DNA from: JAFDZW01 sp035632315
GTDB taxonomy: Bacteria; Bacteroidota; Ignavibacteria; Palsa-1295
Assembly (NCBI GenBank): GCA_035632315.1
Contig: DASQGZ010000023.1
Coordinates: 1-31,274 of the forward strand
Length of the DNA stretch: 31,274 nt
Direction: 5' to 3'
Part shown: one piece after another, positions 23,641 through 31,274 of the stretch
How positions within the stretch are numbered: the first letter of the stretch is position 1
How the letters are laid out: each line of letters starts with the position of its first letter
Made by a program: the position numbers and the translations under genes
The notes under the pieces: generated by a model
The model's database searches: none
Told to the model about the DNA's origin: nothing
Seen by the model: only the letters and a program-made list of their open reading frames with translations

Positions 23641-24900
23641 CTAACCACGTAAGATGGCAACAGGGTCTACCTTTGAGGCTTTTACCGACGGCAGCACTCC
23701 GGCAAAAAACGTTGTCAGTACGCCAAAACCGAAACCGAAAATATAATATCTGGCTTCGAAGATGACCGGAAAATATTTCAATCCGATAAATTCATTCTTC
23801 GGAAACGGCACGTTCGACATTGCATACGATAACATAAAACCAAGAGCGATCCCGGTCAACGCGCCGAGAATGCCAATCGCAAGCGACTGGGAAAGAAATA
23901 TCTGTGCAATATCGCGCCGAGCAAATCCTTCTGCTTTTAAGATCGCAATATCTTTCATTTTACTTGCGATCGTCATATTCATAATATTATAAATTCCGAA
24001 GCCCGCAACAACTAGCAATGTCACGCTGACAACAATGGTCAGAATATCGCGAATAAGATTAGACGTAGTTACTGATGAATTTGCGGTTTCCCAGTCTTCG
24101 GCAGTATAATTATATTTTCTCGACATCAACGCTGCCTCTGCGCGGGCGTACTTGATATTCGTGAGCTTGATCGCAATATCGGTAATGTAGTTACGATCTT
24201 TCTCAAGCAATTGCTGAACAGTTGGGATATTGACATAACTCTTAACATTGTCAATCTGTCCAATACCGATCTTGAATGTCCCGACGATTCGAAAGCGCAT
24301 TGACGTTCCGTTCGGCGTTGCCAATGAAACGAGGTCACCCATTCGAACATTTAGTTTGTCGGCCAGTCCCTGCCCCATTAAAATACCATAGTCAGTCGTT
24401 AGCAAATTTTCTAACTTGCCGCTCGACATTTTTTCATGAAGCTTATAAAGATGATCTTCCTGAAGAATATCCACGCCCTCGATCATTCCGTTAATCTGCA
24501 CTGGCCCGTAATTATAAAATGCCTGTGTCGATAAATACGGGGAGACGGCAAGAACACTCGGATCGTGCTTGAGATCGGCAACGATATCATACGCATTTTT
24601 AATGTTGATCGTCACCTCTTTTGGTTTTGGATGACTGACAGATACCGTCACGCTCGAATCACGAAAATATTCGCCTGCGATCGATTTCGAATAATCGGTA
24701 GAAATGTCATTGTAAATATGGATGTCCGGAGTGGATGACAACATCGTATCGGAGAGAAATTCATTCACCCCCTTCATAAAGCTGATCATAAAAATGAACA
24801 TCGCAATGCCAAAGGTCACACCGAGCATCGCGATCAACGATTGCTTTTTTCGTGAAAGCAAATGCGTCTTTGCAATGCCGATATTAATTGCAAGTGACAT
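23641..24900 (-). CDS. ABC transporter permease, MacB/FtsX type
   Basis: The 419-residue protein has the four-helix layout of type VII ABC permeases. One N-terminal membrane helix (SLIAMLGVTFGIAMFIFMISF, about 22-42) precedes a periplasmic MacB-PCD-like domain of about 220 residues. Three C-terminal helices follow in an FtsX domain, including ILTIVVSVTLLVVAGFGIYNIM, the coupling segment SKMKDIAILKAEGFARRDI and the ending VLPSVKASKVDPVAILRG. The frame reaches 24969, but ATG 24900 gives the typical MSLAINIGIAKTHLLSRKKQS opening and starts four bases after the stop of the adaptor gene. The next gene encodes its ATPase. Confidence 0.9.
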   Translation of the reverse strand: MSLAINIGIAKTHLLSRKKQSLIAMLGVTFGIAMFIFMISFMKGVNEFLSDTMLSSTPDIHIYNDISTDYSKSIAGEYFRDSSVTVSVSHPKPKEVTINIKNAYDIVADLKHDPSVLAVSPYLSTQAFYNYGPVQINGMIEGVDILQEDHLYKLHEKMSSGKLENLLTTDYGILMGQGLADKLNVRMGDLVSLATPNGTSMRFRIVGTFKIGIGQIDNVKSYVNIPTVQQLLEKDRNYITDIAIKLTNIKYARAEAALMSRKYNYTAEDWETANSSVTTSNLIRDILTIVVSVTLLVVAGFGIYNIMNMTIASKMKDIAILKAEGFARRDIAQIFLSQSLAIGILGALTGIALGFMLSYAMSNVPFPKNEFIGLKYFPVIFEARYYIFGFGFGVLTTFFAGVLPSVKASKVDPVAILRG

Positions 24901-24904
24901 TTTG

Positions 24905-25999
24905 TTATTGTCCGGGCAGGACGATCTCGGTATGTTCATCAATGCCGGAAAGAATCTCGGCATCGTCAAGCGTCAGTATCCCTGACTTTACTGCGACTGT
25001 CTTTTTTGTACCGCTTGAAATAACGAAGACGCTGTCCCCCGAAAGCAATGATTGCCTCGGGATCACCAACGCATTTGTTTTCTTCCTGATAATGATATTA
25101 GCTTCGACGGAACTGTGAACAAATGAACTTGCCGACGGTATAGTAAATTCTGCATCAACTCGGAAAGTCTGATCCGCAACGTTCATCGTTGGATAAATTT
25201 TTACAACCCTCGCTTCATAAATCGTATTACCGGTGACGTCATTTTTTAGAAGGACTTGTTGGCCGACACTGATCTTATCAATATCTTGCTGATCGACAGC
25301 AAGCTTAATCGTCCGGCGCTCTTTCGAGCCAAGCAGAGCGACCGGTTCGCTCATTCGAACTGCCTCACCGACTTCTTTTAATGTCTGGAAGACAGCGCCG
25401 TCAGTATCAGTTCTGATATAAAAATTATCAAGGTCGGTTTCGGCGGCGGCTACCTGGCTTTTTGCATTACTTGCCGTGACACGAAGATCATGCAGAGTCG
25501 ATCTGTAACGCTCTTGGGTCGAACGCATATTATTCAGAGAGATTGTGTATGCATTCGAGATGTCATCAAATTGAGAGTGCGTAATGACATTACTGTCGAG
25601 AAGTTTTTGGTATCTGATATATTGAACTGAATCGGTCTTAAATTTCGATTCGGCGCTTTGCATTGCAAGACGCAGGTCGGCGATCACCGGTGAGGCGTCC
25701 GATGTGTTAAGCGTAGCGTTCTCATAAAGTTGTTTGGCAGCATCGAGTCGTGCAGTTTGTGCCTCATTTCGGACAACATAAAGGATCTCATTTTTTGAAA
25801 GTGAGTCACCATCAGTCACCCGCTTCTCAACGATCGTACCATTTACAAGTGAGTAAACAGTGTGTTCATTCTCCGGGATGATCGTGCCCGAGGCATAGAC
25901 TGTCTCGATAATATTTTTGCGAACAGGATGAACCGTTGAGTTTTGTTTGCACGATGAAAGAACGACAAGTAGGGTGCAAAGAATAAAGGGGAGGCGCAT
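24905..25999 (-). CDS. Periplasmic adaptor (HlyD/MacA-like) lipoprotein
   Basis: The 364-residue protein has a lipobox (LSSC, Cys17) and membrane-fusion-protein architecture: a lipoyl half-motif (VYASGTIIPENEHTVYSLVNGTIVEKRVTDGDSLSKNEILYVV), a helical hairpin of about 120 residues (about 80-195, with AQTARLDAAKQLYENA and RYQKLLDSNVITHSQFDDISNAY), the second lipoyl half (FYIRTDTDGAVFQTLKEVGEAVRMSEPVALLG) and a beta-barrel domain (KLAVDQQDIDKISVGQQVLLK). It would link the inner-membrane permease encoded next to an outer-membrane channel, for which no gene is visible in the window. Its ATG lies one base after the mutL stop, so it is very likely expressed with mutL. Confidence 0.9.
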   Translation of the reverse strand: MRLPFILCTLLVVLSSCKQNSTVHPVRKNIIETVYASGTIIPENEHTVYSLVNGTIVEKRVTDGDSLSKNEILYVVRNEAQTARLDAAKQLYENATLNTSDASPVIADLRLAMQSAESKFKTDSVQYIRYQKLLDSNVITHSQFDDISNAYTISLNNMRSTQERYRSTLHDLRVTASNAKSQVAAAETDLDNFYIRTDTDGAVFQTLKEVGEAVRMSEPVALLGSKERRTIKLAVDQQDIDKISVGQQVLLKNDVTGNTIYEARVVKIYPTMNVADQTFRVDAEFTIPSASSFVHSSVEANIIIRKKTNALVIPRQSLLSGDSVFVISSGTKKTVAVKSGILTLDDAEILSGIDEHTEIVLPGQ

Positions 26000-26000
26000 A

Positions 26001-27929
26001 TTAATCTGCTTTTATGGGTACAGGCGTTCTTCCGAAGCGGCGGTCCAATTCGTCAAGCGCAAGTTTGATCACTATCGGCCGGCCGTGCGGGCAGACATAC
26101 GGCATTTTTGTCTGGAAGAGCTGTTCGATAAGCGAGTGCATTTCTTCCTGTGATAATTTATCGCCGGATTTTATTGCTGCCCTGCATGAAAATCCTGCAG
26201 CCAACGCTTCACGCGATGAAAATGTACCGAGCCGTTCGTACTCGTCATACGATTCGAGCAATTCATGCAAGATTGTTGCTTCGCTGCCGCTTTTTACATC
26301 GGTCGGGACGGCATCGATCACAATGGACGTTCCGCCAAAAAATCTGATGTGGAATCCGATCCCCTCAAGCGCCGATTGAAGTTCGCGGATCATTGCGACT
26401 TCGCGAGGAAGCAGATCGACCGATTGCGGAAACAGCAGCTCTTGCGAATTTGCAGAACCGGTTTCTAACGAGTGCAGTATCCGTTCGTATAAAATCCGCT
26501 CATGCGCGACATGCTGATCGACAATCATAATGCCGGATTTGATCTGGCTGAAAATATATTTATTATGCATTTGCCAGAGTACCGGCTTTTCCGCAAGGGC
26601 TTCTGCGGTGATCGCTTTTCGTTCGGCTTCGGATGAGCGTGGCTGGGGTGCAACTTGCCCATCTTCACTTACCTGTGTCTCGGAACTTGGTACGAGGCGT
26701 GATGTCTGGGTTCCAAACAGATCCTGAGGGCCTTTGTCAAATAATCGTTCGACTGTGCCAAGCCCGTTGCCGGCAAGTGGTGGTTTCAACGATGCTCCGC
26801 GCTCAAGTGTTGCCACTGCTCTCGGAAGGGGCGCCGACGTGCGCTCCGGGAATCGCAGACGTGCAGCTTCAGTCTGATTGATCGCATGCGGCATCTGCAT
26901 TTGCGGAGCCATCGCACCCTCAGCCGCGCTTTGCTGGGTTACGCGTTGTAAAACATCCGATAATGTATGGCGAACTTCATCAATGATCGCACGCTCGTCT
27001 TCGAATTTTATTTCAAGTTTTTGCGGATGTACATTGACATCAACTTTTGCGGGATCAATATCAATATAAAGAAATGAAGACGGAAAGGCGCCTTTCTCGA
27101 CGAGATGTTCGTATGCATTTGATACTGCAAACGAGAGCCCGCGTGACGAATGGATCGGGCGATCGTTGACAAAGAAGAATTGTTCGGTTCTCACACGCTT
27201 GACAAACCCGGGAGCGCTGATAAATCCGTGCAAATGAAAGCTCGGAGTGATCTTTTCTACCGGAAGGAGGGACGAACGAAGTTTTGAGCCGAAGATCTGC
27301 TCGATGCGTTCGGGAAGCGGGCGGAATGCCGGTAGATCGAACACCGAATCATGATCGCTCACGAGCACAAAGCGGACACCCGGATTCGAGAGTGCGGCAC
27401 GAGTGACGGTATCGATGATATGTTTGAATTCGGTCGCCTCGCTTTTCAAGAATTTACGACGGGCAGGAACATTGAAAAATAAATTACGAATAGCGATCGT
27501 CGTACCTTCATCGCATGCTTCGGAGCGGACTTCGCGTTTGATGCTGCCTTCAACTTTTACGAACGTCCCAAGTTCCTCGGCGTGCAGTCGTGTACGCATT
27601 TCGAATTGCGAAACAGAAGCGATCGCCGCGAGAGCTTCCCCGCGAAAACCGTATGTATGCAGTTTTTCGAGGTCGTCTATTTCGTTGAGCTTGCTTGTCG
27701 CGTGCCGCTCGACGGACAGCTCGGCATCTTCGCGCGACATTCCGCTGCCGTCATCGACAACCTGAATAAGCGTTCGCCCGGCTTGCTTGATAATGACAGT
27801 AACTGTTTGCGCGCCGGAATCAAGAGAATTTTCTACTAATTCTTTAACAACCGATTCAGGACGGGTCACGACCTCGCCGGCTGCAATTTTTTGCGCTAAT
27901 GTCGGTGCAAGTTTATGAATGAGAGACAT
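26001..27929 (-). CDS. mutL: DNA mismatch repair protein MutL
   Basis: MutL couples MutS mismatch recognition to strand removal. In this 642-residue protein the GHKL ATPase motifs are KELVENSLDSGA, VVDDGSGMSRED and HTYGFRGEALAAIASVS, and the family signature region is followed by the transducer domain. A Pro/Gln-rich linker of about 130 residues precedes the C-terminal dimerisation domain. The latent-endonuclease motif is present as D471-Q-H-V-A-H-E477...E482 (Val where Ala is usual), with SCR at about 581-583 and CPHGRP at 613-618. It is therefore predicted to nick DNA itself, as in bacteria without MutH. It begins two bases after the ftsY stop and ends one base before the adaptor gene. Confidence 0.96.
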   Translation of the reverse strand: MSLIHKLAPTLAQKIAAGEVVTRPESVVKELVENSLDSGAQTVTVIIKQAGRTLIQVVDDGSGMSREDAELSVERHATSKLNEIDDLEKLHTYGFRGEALAAIASVSQFEMRTRLHAEELGTFVKVEGSIKREVRSEACDEGTTIAIRNLFFNVPARRKFLKSEATEFKHIIDTVTRAALSNPGVRFVLVSDHDSVFDLPAFRPLPERIEQIFGSKLRSSLLPVEKITPSFHLHGFISAPGFVKRVRTEQFFFVNDRPIHSSRGLSFAVSNAYEHLVEKGAFPSSFLYIDIDPAKVDVNVHPQKLEIKFEDERAIIDEVRHTLSDVLQRVTQQSAAEGAMAPQMQMPHAINQTEAARLRFPERTSAPLPRAVATLERGASLKPPLAGNGLGTVERLFDKGPQDLFGTQTSRLVPSSETQVSEDGQVAPQPRSSEAERKAITAEALAEKPVLWQMHNKYIFSQIKSGIMIVDQHVAHERILYERILHSLETGSANSQELLFPQSVDLLPREVAMIRELQSALEGIGFHIRFFGGTSIVIDAVPTDVKSGSEATILHELLESYDEYERLGTFSSREALAAGFSCRAAIKSGDKLSQEEMHSLIEQLFQTKMPYVCPHGRPIVIKLALDELDRRFGRTPVPIKAD

Positions 27930-27931
27930 CG

Positions 27932-28930
27932 TTATGCGTTCGCCTCTTCTTCGACGGTATATGCTTCACCCTGAAATGCATCTTCACTGAAAAGCGCTTT
28001 GGCAAACTCTGCCGGATCGAACGGCTGTAGATCGTCAATCTGTTCGCCGACGCCGATATATTTAACAGGGATTTTCATTTCATTTGCAAGTGCGATCACT
28101 ACTCCGCCTTTCGCAGTGCCATCAAGCTTCGTCAGAATAAGCCCCGTTATTGGCGCAACTTTCGAAAATTCTTTCGCCTGCTGAAGAGCATTTTGTCCGG
28201 TTGTTGCATCAAGCGCCAACAAAACTTCATGCGGTGCATCGGGAATCAGTTTGCGCATCACGCGAGTCATCTTTTCGAGCTCTTGCATCAAATGAGCTTT
28301 GTTATGAAGACGCCCGGCAGTATCGATGAGCACGACATCGGCATTTCGAGAAATTGCAGCCTGGACCGTATCGTAGGCAACAGCAGAGGGGTCGGCACCG
28401 TGATGCTGCTGAATAATATCCACGTTTGCACGGTGCGCCCAAACCTCAAGCTGCGAATTTGCCGCCGCACGAAATGTATCAGCCGCACCGATCAAAACAT
28501 GTTTGCCGCTGGTGCGATAATTATTGGCAAGTTTACCGATTGTCGTCGTTTTACCCACACCGTTCACACCAACGATCATTATAACGAACGGCTTTTTATC
28601 AGACGCAATAGCAAACGGATCATCGGGTGAAGTAAAACGGCCATCGTGGGTTAGCGCTTTTGTGATCTCTCGGCGAAGTTCATCACGAAGTTCCGAAGCA
28701 TCCGACCATTTCATCCGAGCCATTGTCTCTTGAATGCCGGACATGATCTGCTCCGTCGTTGTCATTCCAACATCCGCAAGCAGAAGCGTCTCTTCAATCT
28801 CGGCAAGCAGTTCGTCGTCGATCTTTCGACTGCGGCGTAGAATGCGCGAGAACTTACGCACCAGGTTTTCCTGGGTTTTTGCAAGTCCTTCTTTCAGGCG
28901 CGAAAATTTCAGTTTATCGAAGAATCCCAT
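27932..28930 (-). CDS. ftsY: Signal recognition particle receptor FtsY
   Basis: FtsY is the membrane-associated SRP GTPase that docks ribosome-nascent chains at SecYEG. The 332-residue protein has a short basic N-terminus (MGFFDKLKFSRLKEGLAKTQ), a four-helix N domain and the NG GTPase core: G1 GVNGVGKTTT (121-130), the insertion-box DTFRAAANSQLEVWA, G3 DTAGR (203-207), and G4 TKLDGTAKGG. There is no long acidic A domain as in Escherichia coli FtsY. ATG 28930 gives the conserved MGFFDKLK opening; the frame extends upstream to 29014 but that would overlap pgsA. The gene is eight bases after pgsA and two bases before mutL. Confidence 0.97.
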   Translation of the reverse strand: MGFFDKLKFSRLKEGLAKTQENLVRKFSRILRRSRKIDDELLAEIEETLLLADVGMTTTEQIMSGIQETMARMKWSDASELRDELRREITKALTHDGRFTSPDDPFAIASDKKPFVIMIVGVNGVGKTTTIGKLANNYRTSGKHVLIGAADTFRAAANSQLEVWAHRANVDIIQQHHGADPSAVAYDTVQAAISRNADVVLIDTAGRLHNKAHLMQELEKMTRVMRKLIPDAPHEVLLALDATTGQNALQQAKEFSKVAPITGLILTKLDGTAKGGVVIALANEMKIPVKYIGVGEQIDDLQPFDPAEFAKALFSEDAFQGEAYTVEEEANA

Positions 28931-28938
28931 TGGGTCGG

Positions 28939-29487
28939 TTAGCTCACTAACAGTACAGCTCTTCGTACGTAGATCGCAAGCGAAACGATGAGCAGCGCTG
29001 CCGATATAACCCAACCAAACACCAAAACGTCGCCCGAAACTCCGATAACTGCAAGGAAAAGAACGATGATCGTTGCCAAGATCGCAGCCTTGCCCCAGTA
29101 ATTCGAAGGCGGGATCGCATCAATTTTCTTTCGTAGGATGATCGCGCCGATAAGCGTCGCAATGTCTTTGCCGATCACAAGCAGGACGAACCACAAGGGT
29201 ACCATTCCTTTCGTGACCATTGCGACCACAATGGCGGCAACGAATATTTTATCTGCGATAGGGTCGATCGCTTTTCCGAATTCGCTGATAGTATTCGTTT
29301 TCCGTGCAATAAAGCCGTCGGCAATATCTGTAATATATGCGAATGCCATAAGTGCAGCTGTGGCAGGATAATTACCATTCAAGAAAAACAGAACCGTCGG
29401 AGCTGCGAGTAATACGCGCAGGAAGCTTATACTGTTCGACAGGGTCAGTATCCTATCGGACGTATGAAGCTCTGGGTGGGCGCTCAT
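28939..29487 (-). CDS. pgsA: CDP-alcohol phosphatidyltransferase, probably PgsA
   Basis: This 182-residue integral membrane enzyme has the diagnostic CDP-alcohol motif D54-x2-D57-G-x2-A61-R62-x8-G71-x3-D75-x3-D79 within DIADGFIARKTNTISEFGKAIDPIADK, and about five hydrophobic helices. The length and the ITDIADGFIAR...GKAIDPIADK wording best fit phosphatidylglycerophosphate synthase, which joins glycerol-3-phosphate to CDP-diacylglycerol. Other members (cardiolipin or phosphatidylinositol-type synthases) share the motif. It opens the close-packed pgsA-ftsY-mutL-exporter run and lies 27 bases after the oppF-like gene. Confidence 0.85.
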   Translation of the reverse strand: MSAHPELHTSDRILTLSNSISFLRVLLAAPTVLFFLNGNYPATAALMAFAYITDIADGFIARKTNTISEFGKAIDPIADKIFVAAIVVAMVTKGMVPLWFVLLVIGKDIATLIGAIILRKKIDAIPPSNYWGKAAILATIIVLFLAVIGVSGDVLVFGWVISAALLIVSLAIYVRRAVLLVS

Positions 29488-29514
29488 CGTAAATTACTCA
29501 GCACACCCGAAGGG

Positions 29515-30522
29515 TTACGCCGCTTTTGCCTGGTGTGATGCAGGATAACTCTCCGGATAGAGCAGGCACCGAACAGAATGAGCGCTCATTCCATCAGTGA
29601 GCACCGGATGAATGGATTTGCATTCTTCGAAGGCCTTCGGGCAGCGCGGATGAAAATAACAGCCGGTCGGTACATTTGCCGGACTCGGGACATCACCTTG
29701 AAGCATAATCCGTTCGCGTTTCAATTTCGGATTAGCGATCGGGACTGCGGAAAGCAACGCCTCGGTGTACGGTGCCTTCGGCGCAGCATATAACTCTTTG
29801 TAGTCGGCAACTTCGACGATCTCACCGAGATACATTACTGCAACACGATTCGAAATGTGTTTAACGACAGAAAGATCGTGTGCGATAAATAAGTACGTCA
29901 GGTGAAATTTCTCTTGAAGATCCATCAACAGGTTCAAAACCTGCGACTGGATCGATACGTCAAGCGCGCTCACCGGTTCGTCGCAAACAATGAACTTTGG
30001 TTCGACCGAAAGCGCGCGGGCAATGCCGATACGTTGGCGCTGACCGCCGGAAAATTCGTGTGGGTATCTTCTTGCGTGCAAAGGGTTAAGGCCGACAAGC
30101 TCAAGCAATTCATCAACGCGCGATTTGATCTCGGCATCCGTCTTGCGAAGCCCGTGAACTTTCAAGATTTCAGATATCATTCCGCCAACGGTAATACGCG
30201 GATTGAGCGAAGAATATGGGTCCTGAAAAATGATCTGCATCTGCCGGCGCATTTCGCGCAGTCGTGTATGATGCATTTTCGTTACGTCTTCCCCCTCGAA
30301 TATTACTGTGCCTGCTGTTGGCTCGATCAGTCGGAGGATGCAACGACCGGTCGTCGTTTTCCCGCAGCCGGATTCGCCGACCAAGCCGAGCGTTTCCCCT
30401 CGGCGAATAGTGAACGACACGTCGTCAACCGCTTTTACATTACCAACTGTTTTGGAGAACAGCCCTTGTTTGATCGGAAAATATTTTTTTAGCCCTTTGA
30501 CTTCGAGAAGATTATCTGACAT
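29515..30522 (-). CDS. Oligopeptide/dipeptide ABC transporter ATP-binding protein (OppF/DppF type)
   Basis: This 335-residue ATPase has Walker A GESGCGKTTT (49-58), the Q-loop IIFQDPYSSLNPR (wording specific to peptide importers), the signature FSGGQRQRIGIARAL, Walker B FIVCDEPVSALD and the H-loop FIAHDLSVV. The C-terminal oligopeptide/HPY extension contains the iron-sulfur-type cysteine pattern GCYFHPRCP...C....P. In operons this subunit pairs with OppD, OppB/C and OppA. None is visible here, so either they lie elsewhere or the ATPase is shared. No strong start alternatives exist. Confidence 0.9.
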   Translation of the reverse strand: MSDNLLEVKGLKKYFPIKQGLFSKTVGNVKAVDDVSFTIRRGETLGLVGESGCGKTTTGRCILRLIEPTAGTVIFEGEDVTKMHHTRLREMRRQMQIIFQDPYSSLNPRITVGGMISEILKVHGLRKTDAEIKSRVDELLELVGLNPLHARRYPHEFSGGQRQRIGIARALSVEPKFIVCDEPVSALDVSIQSQVLNLLMDLQEKFHLTYLFIAHDLSVVKHISNRVAVMYLGEIVEVADYKELYAAPKAPYTEALLSAVPIANPKLKRERIMLQGDVPSPANVPTGCYFHPRCPKAFEECKSIHPVLTDGMSAHSVRCLLYPESYPASHQAKAA

Positions 30523-30568
30523 TCGAGCCTCTATAAGTATTGGTCAATCAACAAAATTACGAAAAAAT

Positions 30569-31274
30569 CTACCATTGCACCGTAAGAGCAAGCTCCGGAG
30601 CTCCGTCACGACGAACCGAAAGACCAAGATCGGTCTTCGTTTTCGACTGCCCGCTAGCCACCGGTGTCAGCCCATCGGGATGAGCAACAAGCCTTCCGAA
30701 GCTATATCCGAGCGCAACCCCGAGCGGGATGTCGCTCCACCAATGAATGCTCGTGCCGACAAGCCCTGTAGCGCAAACCGCCATTAATGGATAGCCAACC
30801 CACGGGATCCACGCTTTTTCCGGGTAATTCTCTATGGCAACCGTCAGCGTTGCAAATGCAGTTGCAATATGTCCCGACGGAAATGCATCGTATTTCGGAA
30901 CATGCTTTAAGTAATCAAGCTGATTCGGAAAAAATCTCCACGCGCCGGTTGGTGTCGTCGCAAGAAAGGGGCTTTCACGGCCTGTGATATGCTTCAAGAG
31001 TTGCACGACTCCGCCACACGCAAGAATCACTTCGACCGTTTGGCTCGCTGTTCGAATAGCGCGGTCGTCATTAAATGCAAATCCATAGATCGCGTAAGCG
31101 GCAGCAAGACCGAACTGTGTTTTGCCGTCCCCGATTCCATCACCAACATCGCATACATCCCGAAAAAATTTATTTTTATCGTACAGTTTCGCAGTTGCAT
31201 CCCACGTTCGGTTATCTGTGATGATCGTAACGGCCGTCAGCGCTGATATCCCCGCAATGACGGGTAGTTGATTC
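30569..31274 (-). CDS. PAP2-family phosphatase (partial at right edge)
   Basis: The minus-strand frame is open to the window edge, so the N-terminus is missing; about 234 residues are visible, not just the GTG-started part from 31030. It has the three PAP2 motifs: KHITGRESP (Ser where the family usually has Arg before Pro), FPSGHIATAF and GTSIHWWSDIPLGVALGY with the catalytic histidine and aspartate. Hydrophobic segments between these motifs match the membrane-bound lipid phosphatase class. An upstream region reads TWDATAKLYDKNKFFRDVCDVGDGIGDG, suggesting a periplasmic or cytoplasmic extension before the core. Likely substrates are lipid pyrophosphates or phosphatidates (for example undecaprenyl pyrophosphate or PGP), unproven. 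PgsA-type phospholipid synthesis is two genes downstream, so PGP phosphatase is one possibility. Confidence 0.85.
   Translation of the reverse strand, partial: NQLPVIAGISALTAVTIITDNRTWDATAKLYDKNKFFRDVCDVGDGIGDGKTQFGLAAAYAIYGFAFNDDRAIRTASQTVEVILACGGVVQLLKHITGRESPFLATTPTGAWRFFPNQLDYLKHVPKYDAFPSGHIATAFATLTVAIENYPEKAWIPWVGYPLMAVCATGLVGTSIHWWSDIPLGVALGYSFGRLVAHPDGLTPVASGQSKTKTDLGLSVRRDGAPELALTVQW

Noticed and set aside
29902..30492. A 196-residue plus-strand open frame opposite the oppF-like gene
   Set aside because: It is a shadow of a clear ABC ATPase with all motifs intact on the other strand; no family resemblance is visible.
1..31274. CRISPR array, transposase, integrase, attachment site or restriction/defence module
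   Set aside because: No regularly spaced repeats, no transposase or recombinase motifs and no defence-type domains were seen on either strand.

Overview
This 31,274-base window reads as ordinary, gene-dense bacterial chromosome, with no insertion sequence, CRISPR array, tRNA or rRNA recognised. Two predicted secreted proteins (minus and plus strand, about 15.3-15.9 kb and 4.5-6.6 kb) end in a type IX secretion (T9SS) C-terminal sorting domain with a YPNP core. T9SS restricts the source to the Bacteroidota/Chlorobiota/Ignavibacteria/Kapabacteria group. The moderate GC, the C5 heme route, an LPS heptose epimerase, a RecQ with a C-terminal zinc site, a LexA repressor and the general lack of Shine-Dalgarno sequences fit that group. 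A Kapabacteria/Ignavibacteria-like member is my guess, not a demonstration.

Layout. 1-4.4 kb (+): heme genes (C-terminal part of protoporphyrinogen oxidase, hemB, hemL) with an O-antigen ligase/polymerase-like membrane protein inserted among them. 4.5-6.6 kb (+): an Omp28/thioredoxin-fold T9SS cargo protein, closed by a strong terminator. 6.7-9.5 kb (+): cystathionine beta-synthase, a cystathionine gamma-synthase/lyase family enzyme and a small lipoprotein, suggesting reverse transsulfuration. 9.5-12.8 kb (-): lipoprotein, purM, recQ, packed with one-base or zero-base junctions. 12.9-15.2 kb (+): RlmI-like rRNA methyltransferase, an outer-membrane beta-barrel and a tiny membrane protein. 15.3-15.9 kb (-): a short T9SS protein. 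16.0-16.27 kb: a 319-base control region. 16.3-18.0 kb (+): lexA, an unknown 78-residue protein and a DUF899 thioredoxin-like protein. 18.0-20.8 kb (-): rpsO-pnp. 20.9-30.5 kb (-): oppF-like ATPase, pgsA, ftsY, mutL, a MacA-like adaptor, an FtsX-type permease, a LolD/MacB-type ATPase, a GH88/GH105 hydrolase and hldD, mostly separated by fewer than 65 bases. 30.6 kb to the end (-): a PAP2-family phosphatase running off the edge.

The most interesting regulatory signal is the lexA control region. A sigma70-like promoter (TTGGAT, 17 bases, TATATT) is followed six bases later by the inverted repeat GTGC-N8-GCAC. A second such element and a third half-site lie upstream. The most interesting unassigned gene is the 78-residue protein immediately downstream of lexA. 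Other points worth checking are a Gly/Arg-rich tail on PNPase, a pnp leader with mutually exclusive pairings, and the near-zero-spacing linkage of mutL to a tripartite ABC exporter. I found no clear multi-gene defence or mobile system; most of the window is housekeeping and envelope biology.
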